Of a DNA stretch of 64,000 bases, positions 31,637 to 38,995 are shown one piece after another. A program made the translations under genes and the position numbers. The notes beneath the pieces were generated by a model. The model made no database searches and was not told where the DNA came from. It saw only the letters and a list, made by a program, of their open reading frames with translations. How positions within the stretch are numbered: the first letter of the stretch is position 1; each line of letters starts with the position of its first letter. This stretch comes from Sphingobacterium sp. UGAL515B_05 (GTDB lineage: Bacteria > Bacteroidota > Bacteroidia > Sphingobacteriales > Sphingobacteriaceae): NCBI RefSeq assembly GCF_033097525.1, contig NZ_CP109907.1:6299397-6363396 (forward strand), in the 5' to 3' direction.

Positions 31637-33138
31637 CCAGCGCCTTTCAGCTTCACAACTGTCCCTTCTTCCCCTGCTCCTCCCTCCGCCTTAATCTTCG
31701 CCATCTCATCCTGGACGTTAGTTACCAGCCCAGATATACCCATGGCAGTCTCTATTGATATCAGTCCCCCGCTATTAGCTTTAATCGCCAAATCAACATC
31801 GGCATCCAAATCGTCTAGCTTGAACCGTGGTACTTCAACCGTAACGGCCAGTTCCTGCAAAGCCCCGGTAAGTCCAGTGTCCATACTTGCGAGTAAAGCC
31901 TTCTCCAAGTTGACACTACGCTGCAAAAGCTCGCCATATCCCCCATCAATCTCATTGCTAGCAGCCAAATGGGCATCAATAAACACCCGATCGAATGCAA
32001 CACCCGAAAGATCACCCAAAGCCTTCATTTCTTCAAAACTGATATTTGGAGTTTGGGTAAGCGAGTATATGAAGTTAACCAACGTGTCGATTTCCAATTC
32101 AACAGCAGCAACAGACTGATCCCAAGTCACGTACTTAGCATCGGCATTATCACCAGTCAGTAAGACAGCCTTACCATTCTCTCCTTTTTCCTGTGCTTCG
32201 GCTCCTGCTGCTCCCTTGAATACTAAAGTTGGCGATGCGTGATAGTCATTGGTATCAGCAAAGTTAGATATAACCGTTTCCAATCTTTCGATCAATGGCT
32301 GCACGTTGGCCCATATCGGTGTATCTTTCGAGTAATAGATAATTGGAAGCTTTTTGTATGGCAAATCAATCGTGTCAACGAGTGTCCATCCACCTTCACC
32401 TCCTCCACCGGATCCGCCCTGCTCAAACTTCAATACCCGGTCAGCACTGTAAATGTCAAAACATTTCACTGTCTTGTCGCCACCACTGGTTTCTCCGGCC
32501 AATTCTTCCAATGACTTACGACGATCGTATTGTAAACCGAAGTATGTTAGATCACCAGTAGCATCGAATACCGGTAAAAGTGTGTAACCCTTGCTTGGAG
32601 ACAGTATCTGCATCTTAAAGTCAATAGAAACCTTGCTCAGACCTCCCCAGTGGCTTGCGTCCTCAGTAACCTTAGAATACCATAATTTAGCAACCTGCAA
32701 TTCCTTGTTTAAAAGCTTAGCAATCTCGGATTCCTTGTAACCTACTTTATTATTTTCCCTCAACCGTTGCAATAGATTAAACGCCCGCTCCTGGTCGTTG
32801 CCGTCCGGTTCCGCATATAATCGAGCCTTACCCAAATTCATAAAAGCCACCCTACGAGTGACAATGATCTCCTGCAAAGCCAAAGGAAGACGAGCAGGAT
32901 CGACATACGTTGAAGTTAGCGTTGGTGTTTTCCCATCCGCCTGCATGACTGGTTTACCGTCGGCTCCGATCACCTTCTTCTTAACCTCTTTCCGCTTCCT
33001 AAGCTGCTCATCATAGATATTATGCTCCTTGATGTCGGTTTCCTTCTTCACCTCATAAGCAGGAGCTGACTCCTTGCCTAGTTCTTCAATTATCTTTGGA
33101 TCAATGGCATCTGATGCCGCCTTAATTTCTTTTGCCAT
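31633..33138 (-). CDS. Phage portal protein (SPP1 gp6-like)
   Basis: The ATG at 33138 (MAKEIKAASD) is preferred to the upstream GTG. The protein is about 501 aa, the normal size for a portal, and directly follows the large terminase. It shows the portal wing/stem pattern: LPLALQEIIVTRRVAFMNLGKA near the N-terminus, a helical region with SLTQTPNISFEEMKALGDLSG (the loop before the long alpha helix), and an acidic Gly-rich C-terminus. It forms the DNA entry ring of the capsid. Confidence 0.8.
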   Translation of the reverse strand: MAKEIKAASDAIDPKIIEELGKESAPAYEVKKETDIKEHNIYDEQLRKRKEVKKKVIGADGKPVMQADGKTPTLTSTYVDPARLPLALQEIIVTRRVAFMNLGKARLYAEPDGNDQERAFNLLQRLRENNKVGYKESEIAKLLNKELQVAKLWYSKVTEDASHWGGLSKVSIDFKMQILSPSKGYTLLPVFDATGDLTYFGLQYDRRKSLEELAGETSGGDKTVKCFDIYSADRVLKFEQGGSGGGGEGGWTLVDTIDLPYKKLPIIYYSKDTPIWANVQPLIERLETVISNFADTNDYHASPTLVFKGAAGAEAQEKGENGKAVLLTGDNADAKYVTWDQSVAAVELEIDTLVNFIYSLTQTPNISFEEMKALGDLSGVAFDRVFIDAHLAASNEIDGGYGELLQRSVNLEKALLASMDTGLTGALQELAVTVEVPRFKLDDLDADVDLAIKANSGGLISIETAMGISGLVTNVQDEMAKIKAEGGAGEEGTVVKLKGAG

Positions 33139-33167
33139 AACTTTATCTTTACTGTACACCGCGGTAC

Positions 33168-34685
33168 TTAGCCAAACATTCCTATTATTGAGTCGTCAAT
33201 ATTGCTTTCCTTATTCACTCCGAAATTCTCCACAACGCCTGTCAAACAATCAGGCGCATCATCGTGAGCGTTATTACCTTTCTTGCTATACGTTGTTACA
33301 TGCTTATAGAATTGGGGCCACAACTTATCCCAACCAACAGGCATGTGTATAATCATATTCACTTTTGCAGAATTGGTGAAGATCCTTGAATGCTTATTCT
33401 CCCCTTGATGGAACCATTCTACCGCACAATTGAAGGCTTTCAGGGTGACCAAATGCGACTCTACATTTCGAGCAAAACCACGCCCGCCATTATTTGATTC
33501 AATCAAAGCATATTCCACCTGATGCATTGCTAATTGCCTTGCAGTGTCTGGTTCCGTTATTTCCATTGGATCCTGAGTATAGATCACGTCAAGAACAAAG
33601 CATCCTAAATCGGTTTCCAAATACGCTATGCTACATAAATAATCTTTACCTGTGTCCGCGGTATCGACGTATGCCTTGCGATATGCTTTGATATAAGGCG
33701 GAATATTCAGATACTCTTTGAATTCCCTATACATCAACCCTTCTTTAGGCTGCGGATTCTGCATATACTGCCTACCAAAGTTGATTGGGTTGATATCGTT
33801 CATTTTCAAAAGTTCGTCCAAAGTATGCTTGAACTCCCACAAAGCTCGGCCATCCTTCAAATCCTGTCCATCCTCAACGATAATACAAGGAAGTGATAAT
33901 ACAGTCCATTCACCTGGATAATTAGCCAGCACGTGACCGCATAAATCTTCCTCATGCAAACGCTGCATAATGATGATTATAGGCGTATTACGCGAGTTTA
34001 CGCGGTTGATAATTGTTGAGTCAAAACGATTATTCACACGGCCGCGAACAACATCGCTATCCGCATCATCAGGCTTAATCGGGTCATCAATGATCAATGC
34101 ACCGCCGAAGGTGGTTACGCCAGTGTCGGCAGTAAGTTCGTCTAAGGCGGACTGGAATTCCTCCTCGTCTGCATCGCCTGCTTCTCCTGGTTCAATATCA
34201 ACCTGCCCAGCACCAAAACCTGTAACCTGACCACCAGCTGCACGAGCATAAACGCCACCACCTTGGGTCGTATACCATTTATTTTTAGCCGTCGCGCCTT
34301 GTTTTAGTTGCACATCAGGAAATAGCGCCTGATAGTCTGGACTAGTTACCAAGTCTTTTACGGCTTCGGAATTATCCAAAGCAAGATCGTCCGAGTAGCT
34401 CAAGTGAATGAATTTTGAAGCAGGATTGATCGCAAGACCAGCGGAGATAAGGTTCTTAACTGCTAACTCCGTTTTTCCATATCTAGGGGCTATATTAATA
34501 ATCAACCGCTTAAGACGGCCCATAAGGACATCATCAAGCGCAGCGGCTATTTTAGTATGATGCTCACCAACAACAAAACTCCTTCCATATTGCTTTTGGA
34601 AGAAGTACTTCGTGTAGTTCATTATGGATGACTTACACCAAAGGGCTATGATATCGCGTTTTGTGAATCCTGCTGTTGGTGTCAT
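33168..34685 (-). CDS. terL: Terminase large subunit
   Basis: This is the 505 aa packaging motor. The ATPase domain has a Walker A of the phage type (APRYGKTELAV, about residues 65-75), Walker B GGALIIDDPIK and coupling motif IIIIMQRLHEEDL. The C-terminal RNase H-like nuclease has acidic residues in VDTADTGKDYL and AHDDAPDCL. It follows TerS and a small gene, with a 4-base overlap. Confidence 0.92.
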   Translation of the reverse strand: MTPTAGFTKRDIIALWCKSSIMNYTKYFFQKQYGRSFVVGEHHTKIAAALDDVLMGRLKRLIINIAPRYGKTELAVKNLISAGLAINPASKFIHLSYSDDLALDNSEAVKDLVTSPDYQALFPDVQLKQGATAKNKWYTTQGGGVYARAAGGQVTGFGAGQVDIEPGEAGDADEEEFQSALDELTADTGVTTFGGALIIDDPIKPDDADSDVVRGRVNNRFDSTIINRVNSRNTPIIIIMQRLHEEDLCGHVLANYPGEWTVLSLPCIIVEDGQDLKDGRALWEFKHTLDELLKMNDINPINFGRQYMQNPQPKEGLMYREFKEYLNIPPYIKAYRKAYVDTADTGKDYLCSIAYLETDLGCFVLDVIYTQDPMEITEPDTARQLAMHQVEYALIESNNGGRGFARNVESHLVTLKAFNCAVEWFHQGENKHSRIFTNSAKVNMIIHMPVGWDKLWPQFYKHVTTYSKKGNNAHDDAPDCLTGVVENFGVNKESNIDDSIIGMFG

Positions 34686-34948
34686 TTTTCAATTTCCCAC
34701 ATGCTATGTTGTTTGATATAATCCAAGTGGTAACCTTTTTTCAATTGATGTAATATGTAATGCATTTGATTCAAATTGAGCTTTTGAAAGTGCTCAAAAT
34801 CTTCATAAGTCACAGGATGAGCTATACGCCTGAATGCATATGATAGATCCTCTTTAGCAATTCTATCGGCTCTTTCTTCTCTAGTATCTTTTAGGCTTTC
34901 AATGAAGTCCCGAAACAAACTTTTGAATTGACTTAATAATGTGCTCAT
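34682..34948 (-). CDS. Hypothetical protein between terminase subunits, 88 aa
   Basis: The small helical basic protein (LFRDFIESLKDTREERADRIAKEDLSYAFRR) overlaps terL by 4 bases. It follows terS after 1 base, so it is translationally linked to DNA packaging. No family is recognised. Confidence 0.6.
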   Translation of the reverse strand: MSTLLSQFKSLFRDFIESLKDTREERADRIAKEDLSYAFRRIAHPVTYEDFEHFQKLNLNQMHYILHQLKKGYHLDYIKQHSMWEIEK

Positions 34949-34949
34949 G

Positions 34950-35465
34950 TTAACCCTCCTCTACGTTAAAATTGCCAACTGAAAGCTGTTTCAATAATCG
35001 TTGTGCTTCCTCAGGCGATACTTTTTCGTTTAGTGACTCACCTTTTGTAGTATGGTCTATCTCGGTTTTATCTCTCCATTTTTTAGGCTGACGATTTTTT
35101 AACCAAAATATAGCACTTGTTGGATCGGGTGGATAAATTTTTCTTACTGGTACGCGTTCAACAGCAGAACCCTCACCTTGACCTAATGACACAACTTTTA
35201 TTTCTTCATCATCATGCTCAAAACCCATAGCCCTTTGGTACAATCTGTTTGCGACATTTGCGTCAGCATCCATTTTACCCCTTTTTATGGACTCGCAAAA
35301 CTCCTTATGATCTTTCTTCCATCTATTAACTGTAGCAACATCTACCTTAAAAAAGTCTGCTAATTCGTCGTCAGTAGCTCCAAGAAGACAAAGTTTATAT
35401 GCTTCATCATTGAACCTCTTGTCAAACTTTGTTGGACGACCACCTTTCCCTTTATTCTCACTCAT
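34950..35465 (-). CDS. terS: Terminase small subunit
   Basis: The 171 aa protein has an N-terminal helix-turn-helix (LGATDDELADFFKVDVATVNRW) and the block PPDPTSAIFWLKNRQPKKWRDKTE, a signature of phage TerS proteins. It recognises the packaging site on phage DNA. Start overlaps the previous gene by 8 bases. Confidence 0.88.
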   Translation of the reverse strand: MSENKGKGGRPTKFDKRFNDEAYKLCLLGATDDELADFFKVDVATVNRWKKDHKEFCESIKRGKMDADANVANRLYQRAMGFEHDDEEIKVVSLGQGEGSAVERVPVRKIYPPDPTSAIFWLKNRQPKKWRDKTEIDHTTKGESLNEKVSPEEAQRLLKQLSVGNFNVEEG

Positions 35466-35847
35466 CTCCCCTAACCTCCTCTAAAATTTCGTTTACTGTA
35501 TCTTTTGCCCAAACTGTTTTGGTGTAGTAAAACCTACATTGCTCAAGCTTCTTTGCAATAGCTTGTTTACTTACGCCGAGAATATCGGCAATAGTCAAAG
35601 CAACGCCTTTTCGGATCATTGTATCAGCATGAATAGATTCAGGTGAACAAAGCAAAAGAACTGCTGTTGTAGCTATCAGTCTGACTCTCCAAACTTCCTC
35701 GCTCCTCAAATAGGATAGATTAACCACACGTTCTACCAATTCAGGTGTACACGGAATCGACTGTAGTTTATCTGTTACCTCTTGGTAAACATCTGGGTGA
35801 TGTGACGAAAGGTATTTGGCAATGTTATCTCCGGCGCGGTTACTCAT
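35458..35847 (-). CDS. Small HTH-type regulator, 129 aa
   Basis: I chose the ATG at 35847, which overlaps the TGA of the VRR-NUC gene (ATGA). The C-terminal half has an HTH pattern, LTIADILGVSKQAIAKKLEQ. The position ahead of terminase fits a late regulator, but the identity is unknown. Confidence 0.6.
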   Translation of the reverse strand: MSNRAGDNIAKYLSSHHPDVYQEVTDKLQSIPCTPELVERVVNLSYLRSEEVWRVRLIATTAVLLLCSPESIHADTMIRKGVALTIADILGVSKQAIAKKLEQCRFYYTKTVWAKDTVNEILEEVRGDE

Positions 35848-36236
35848 GCTGCGAACTCCTTTCCGGGATTGATGATAGCTTTGAAATGCACTTGGAACTC
35901 CCACAACTCCCTAACTACTTTCACCGAAATTCCATTGGCTTCCCAAATAGAATGAAGATCGGATTGAACTTTACTTACTGTACCTGTCAGTGTTTTCACC
36001 TCAAATCCGTATGTCTGACCATTCCAAATAAAAAGTAGATCAGGAACACCAGCAATAACACCTGAAGCTTTGAATTGCATTCCCTCTCTTGCAGAACGAT
36101 TGCCGCCATTAGGAACATGGAAAAGCAAACGACGTGTATGTGGATATGTATTCCATGCCCACTGAAACATTTCAGTTTGAATCTGAATTTCGGATTTATC
36201 CAAAGGTTGGGTGATACTCGTTGATATTCTACTCAT
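35844..36236 (-). CDS. VRR-NUC domain nuclease
   Basis: The 130 aa single-domain protein has the VRR-NUC pattern: FHVPNGGNRSAREGMQFKASG, GVPDLLFIW, FEVKT and SDLHSIWEANGISVKVV. The catalytic core is G-V-P-D...(E)-V-K. Phage VRR-NUC proteins act as structure-specific nucleases, for example on Holliday junctions or during packaging. The start at 36236 (MSRIS) is chosen over an ATG 33 bases upstream. The upstream region is the repeat cluster at 36391-36733. Confidence 0.85.
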   Translation of the reverse strand: MSRISTSITQPLDKSEIQIQTEMFQWAWNTYPHTRRLLFHVPNGGNRSAREGMQFKASGVIAGVPDLLFIWNGQTYGFEVKTLTGTVSKVQSDLHSIWEANGISVKVVRELWEFQVHFKAIINPGKEFAA

Positions 36237-36284
36237 AACTTTTTTCTTTAGAAAAATAGGAGCCTTCACCCTTGACTGATCCGG

Positions 36285-36851
36285 CCCCCATTAACATACA
36301 CAAAGTAAAAATACAACATAACATTAGATAACACAAATGATATGTTAAAATAAATTAGGAAGGGAGGGAAAACAGTGGAAATTTGGTTTTTCTTACAAAA
36401 CGCAAAGGGCGTCTTACAAAACGAAAAGAGTGAAAAACGCGGAATGGAAGCTGTGAGAGGGGTTTTCCTATCGTCTTACAAAATACACCCCTATTTTTGA
36501 ATCTTTACTATAGAATATCATTTACATATACATCTTGTTTTTATGCAAACGTTTGCGTGTTATAACATATATATAGCAATTTTTAATAATTGTTTTTTTT
36601 AATAAAAAAAGGGTATTATTTTGTAAGACACGTAAAAAGATAGGTTTGGAGCGAATTGAGAGGGTTTTTTCTTACAAAACGTTTTGTAATATACCTGTAA
36701 GAACCTGTAATATGGCGTAATATTTTGTAAGAAATGGCTATTTTAACTTTTTTTTGGTGGTGTCGCGGGAATTTCGTAACTGATATGGCAGGGGTTAAAT
36801 TAGAATCCTTTTCTTCTCAGGACTGAGGTAATAAAATTTACCTGGTAAAGG
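36285..36851. repeat. Gene-free region with TCTTACAAAACG repeats; candidate origin or partition site
   Basis: The 12-mer TCTTACAAAACG, or close forms, occurs forward at 36391-36402, 36412-36423, 36474-36485 (ending ATA) and 36670-36681. It occurs inverted (TTTTGTAAGA) at about 36618-36628 and 36721-36731. The copy at 36670 is part of a perfect 18-base palindrome (TTACAAAACGTTTTGTAA, 36672-36689). A second palindrome GCAAACGTTTGC lies near 36545, next to a very AT-rich tract (36560-36615). No open frame of any size was seen. Confidence 0.75.
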
Positions 36852-37295
36852 TTAGGATAGCCCGAATAATGAAAGGAAAGATTGGTGTCCGATTAAGTCA
36901 TCTGCATCGCCGGATCTGACAATACCCAATGTTAGATGAGGCTGATAATGTGGATATGTGTTAGTATGCTCGAAGGTTTCTCGGAGATGCTTGTTGAACT
37001 CAATTATTGCAGGGGCTGTAATGGAAAGGTATACTACATCATTTTCATTGCTGAAAACACCTAACTCTTCGGGTATTATGGATAATTCCCCGCCAACGGA
37101 GAAATTGGCTACAACATCCTGTAATTTATTAAAATCAAGTTCGTAATGATGAAGCCCATAAAGTACGGTTATATGGGGGCGAGATTTATATCTTATTGCA
37201 TCCGGCAACAAGTGACGCACTCCTTCCATCCACTGTTCTTTATCAAAATCAAGATAGTAAATTACAGCTCCTAAATTTCCACTGTGTTTATCCAT
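36852..37295 (-). CDS. 2H phosphoesterase (LigT/Acb1-like)
   Basis: The 147 aa protein starts at ATG 37295. Two H-x-T motifs at the family spacing are present: RPHITVLYG (His41, Thr43) and QPHLTLGIV (His120, Thr122). The 2H superfamily hydrolyses 2',5'- or 2',3'-cyclic and linear phosphodiesters of small RNAs and cyclic nucleotides. Phage members include Acb1, which degrades CBASS signals; RNA repair or ligation is also possible. Its size matches single-domain phage enzymes. It is a stand-alone gene beside the repeat region. Confidence 0.8.
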   Translation of the reverse strand: MDKHSGNLGAVIYYLDFDKEQWMEGVRHLLPDAIRYKSRPHITVLYGLHHYELDFNKLQDVVANFSVGGELSIIPEELGVFSNENDVVYLSITAPAIIEFNKHLRETFEHTNTYPHYQPHLTLGIVRSGDADDLIGHQSFLSLFGLS

Positions 37296-37337
37296 ACCCA
37301 AATATAAAAGAAAAGCGACCAATGGTCGCTCATCATA

Positions 37338-37844
37338 TTACAAATCCCCTTTTGCCTTATTTAACTTTATATCTTTATCAATGGATTCGAATTGTTTTGC
37401 ATCTTTAGAATAAATAAAAATACTTCCATCTTTTCCTGGTTCAGCTGATAACATCATAGTAACCTTTTTTCCATCCCACATAAAACTATTATCAGAACTT
37501 AGTTTTTTGGCATCACCGTAAGCATATTCTAATACTTCCTTTACCGTTTCAAAATTTTTACTATTAAATTTTACATAAATATACCCAACTAAATCTAAAA
37601 CAGAACTTATATCAATACTTTTAATTGGAACTGATCCTATAAACATTGATTTCACTTTTGCTGAATAATATTCTGTCCCCGACTCAGATTTCCCAATAAA
37701 TGTAAATTTATCTATATTCTTAACTGATTCCCCTAATTTGATTTCCTTAAATCCATACTTGAGATCGAGATCATTTATTGATCCTTGTTGTCCATAGGTT
37801 GTTATAGCTACAAAAAAAGCTATGGCTAATAAAAATACTTTCAT
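37338..37844 (-). CDS. Exported accessory protein, 168 aa
   Basis: A signal peptide (MKVFLLAIAFFVAITTYG, cleavage after YGQ) precedes a mixed alpha/beta mature domain (YGFKEIKLGESVKNI; LEYAYGDAKKLS; SIFIYSKDAKQFESID). This periplasmic protein has host-like composition and low GC, so it is probably cargo. No family is recognised. Confidence 0.6.
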   Translation of the reverse strand: MKVFLLAIAFFVAITTYGQQGSINDLDLKYGFKEIKLGESVKNIDKFTFIGKSESGTEYYSAKVKSMFIGSVPIKSIDISSVLDLVGYIYVKFNSKNFETVKEVLEYAYGDAKKLSSDNSFMWDGKKVTMMLSAEPGKDGSIFIYSKDAKQFESIDKDIKLNKAKGDL

Positions 37845-37873
37845 AATAAAATGGTTTAACTATTTAAAAATAA

Positions 37874-37910
37874 CAAAAAATGCCCAATAATTTATTGGGC
37901 ATTAATTTTT
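37874..37910. terminator. Bidirectional terminator upstream of the exported protein gene
   Basis: AATGCCCAATAA (37879-37890) pairs with TTATTGGGCATT (37892-37903). There are six As before and AATTTTT after, so T-runs exist on both strands. Leftward it ends the 38.75-37.97 kb genes. Confidence 0.75.
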
Positions 37911-37969
37911 CAGACATTAATCCTAATCGCAAACTCAATAAATATCAGCCTGCGCAGTTCTTCCAAAGA

Positions 37970-38080
37970 TCACGGGGCCCTTGGCAGGCATACAACCTTT
38001 CTGTGGTACGCCATGTGTAACGATCCGTCAAGGTGGATCAGTTTAATTCCGTATTGTTGCTGTAAAGTGTGTATGTTCAT
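37970..38080 (-). CDS. Possible small protein, 36 aa
   Basis: ATG at 38080 opens MNIHTLQQQYGIKLIHLDGS...; a longer frame to 38155 overlaps the upstream gene. Support is weak: it is in a coding direction and directly after a gene, with no motif. Confidence 0.3.
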   Translation of the reverse strand: MNIHTLQQQYGIKLIHLDGSLHMAYHRKVVCLPRAP

Positions 38081-38120
38081 TTTTAGATCTGGAAAAGCCC
38101 TGTGCTTTCGTGAATAAAAA

Positions 38121-38459
38121 TTAATCAGGGAAGTATATTCCCAGAAGTAGTCCAAGCAGGATGCATAGTGAGAATATTATTGCACATATTGCAAATAATG
38201 CTTTCTCTGACTGCATAAATTCGTTCCACTTGTCGCCCATTACCTGTACCCGGAAAACCAACCGTCGCCAAATACCGCGAATTCTACGCATCAGATATTC
38301 CATTCTTGTAGCTGGCTTAAACTTATTCTTTTGCCAAGCCTGTTGGAGTCGCGAAAGGCGATCGGCAACTTCGTCACGATCAGTACGATCATCAGTTGCA
38401 TCCCACAATGGCGGCTGGATCTGATCCAACCTGCCAAAATTGTTTCCCTCCGGTTTCAT
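38121..38459 (-). CDS. Small C-terminally anchored membrane protein
   Basis: The ATG at 38459 overlaps the previous TGA (ATGA). The product of about 112 aa is basic (MRRIRGIWRRLVFRVQVM) with one C-terminal membrane helix (ALFAICAIIFSLCILLGLLLGIYF). It is the second gene behind the 38.9 kb promoter and probably an early membrane protein. The function is unknown. Confidence 0.6.
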   Translation of the reverse strand: MKPEGNNFGRLDQIQPPLWDATDDRTDRDEVADRLSRLQQAWQKNKFKPATRMEYLMRRIRGIWRRLVFRVQVMGDKWNEFMQSEKALFAICAIIFSLCILLGLLLGIYFPD

Positions 38460-38755
38460 GCCGTAACCTTTAGCCAAGTTTCAAAATCAGGCTTTTCTAA
38501 GCAGCTTGCGGACAATTCCACTCTGCAGCATGGGCACTCGTTATGAGCTTCGGCTGGGTCTTCCCAACTGCCATGGGAGTCGGTAACATACACCAGTTGG
38601 TCATCACTAACCACCGATTCACAAAACGGACAGATTGTTGTGTGGTTATCCATTTGGTAGTCTGAGTGCATTTGGATCGCTTCATCCAAGCCAATGTCAC
38701 CGACAATTTCCTTAGCGGATTTATGGATTTCGATTAAAAATTCTTTACTTTGCAT
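38456..38755 (-). CDS. Small double zinc-ribbon phage protein
   Basis: The ATG at 38755 is chosen over a GTG directly before it. The 99 aa product has CPFC (about residue 41) and CPCC (about residue 76), a four-cysteine zinc site flanking an acidic helix. It is the first gene after the leader element copy C and promoter, so it is probably expressed early or in the lysogen. Confidence 0.6.
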   Translation of the reverse strand: MQSKEFLIEIHKSAKEIVGDIGLDEAIQMHSDYQMDNHTTICPFCESVVSDDQLVYVTDSHGSWEDPAEAHNECPCCRVELSASCLEKPDFETWLKVTA

Positions 38756-38765
38756 CACGTTTAAA

Positions 38766-38822
38766 TTCTTTGTTAGAGACTTTTTACTAGCGGTTAGTTA
38801 GGATTGCCCTCCTTCTAACCGC
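38766..38822 (-). promoter_or_regulatory. Leader RNA element, copy C
   Basis: Perfect 8 bp stem GCGGTTAG (38790-38797) with CTAACCGC (38815-38822), loop containing TTGCCCTCC (plus strand), then TTCTTTGTTAGAGAC at 38766-38780, 10 bases before the ATG. Read rightward, the stem is followed by seven Ts, so it could also terminate plus-strand transcription. Confidence 0.65.
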
Positions 38823-38899
38823 GCTTTTTTTGCAGTACATCAAGGCGACTGCGCTCGCCTTTTGTCAAACTTGGGTACCGTTGTTCCCTTTTGACTCTA

Positions 38900-38941
38900 C
38901 AAACATATTAAACATTTTAAACAATTCAAACATTTTAAACA
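38900..38941 (-). promoter_or_regulatory. Leftward prophage promoter with five 9-base repeats
   Basis: Read leftward: TTTG (38930-38927), 19 bases, TATGTTTG (38907-38900). On the plus strand AAACA occurs at 38901, 38910, 38919, 38928 and 38937, an exact 9-base period across the whole promoter. This is the cleanest example of the prophage promoter family. Confidence 0.8.
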
Positions 38942-38995
38942 AATTGTTTGTAATTCACTGTTTATCAGATATAAAAATTTTATCGATATTTGACA

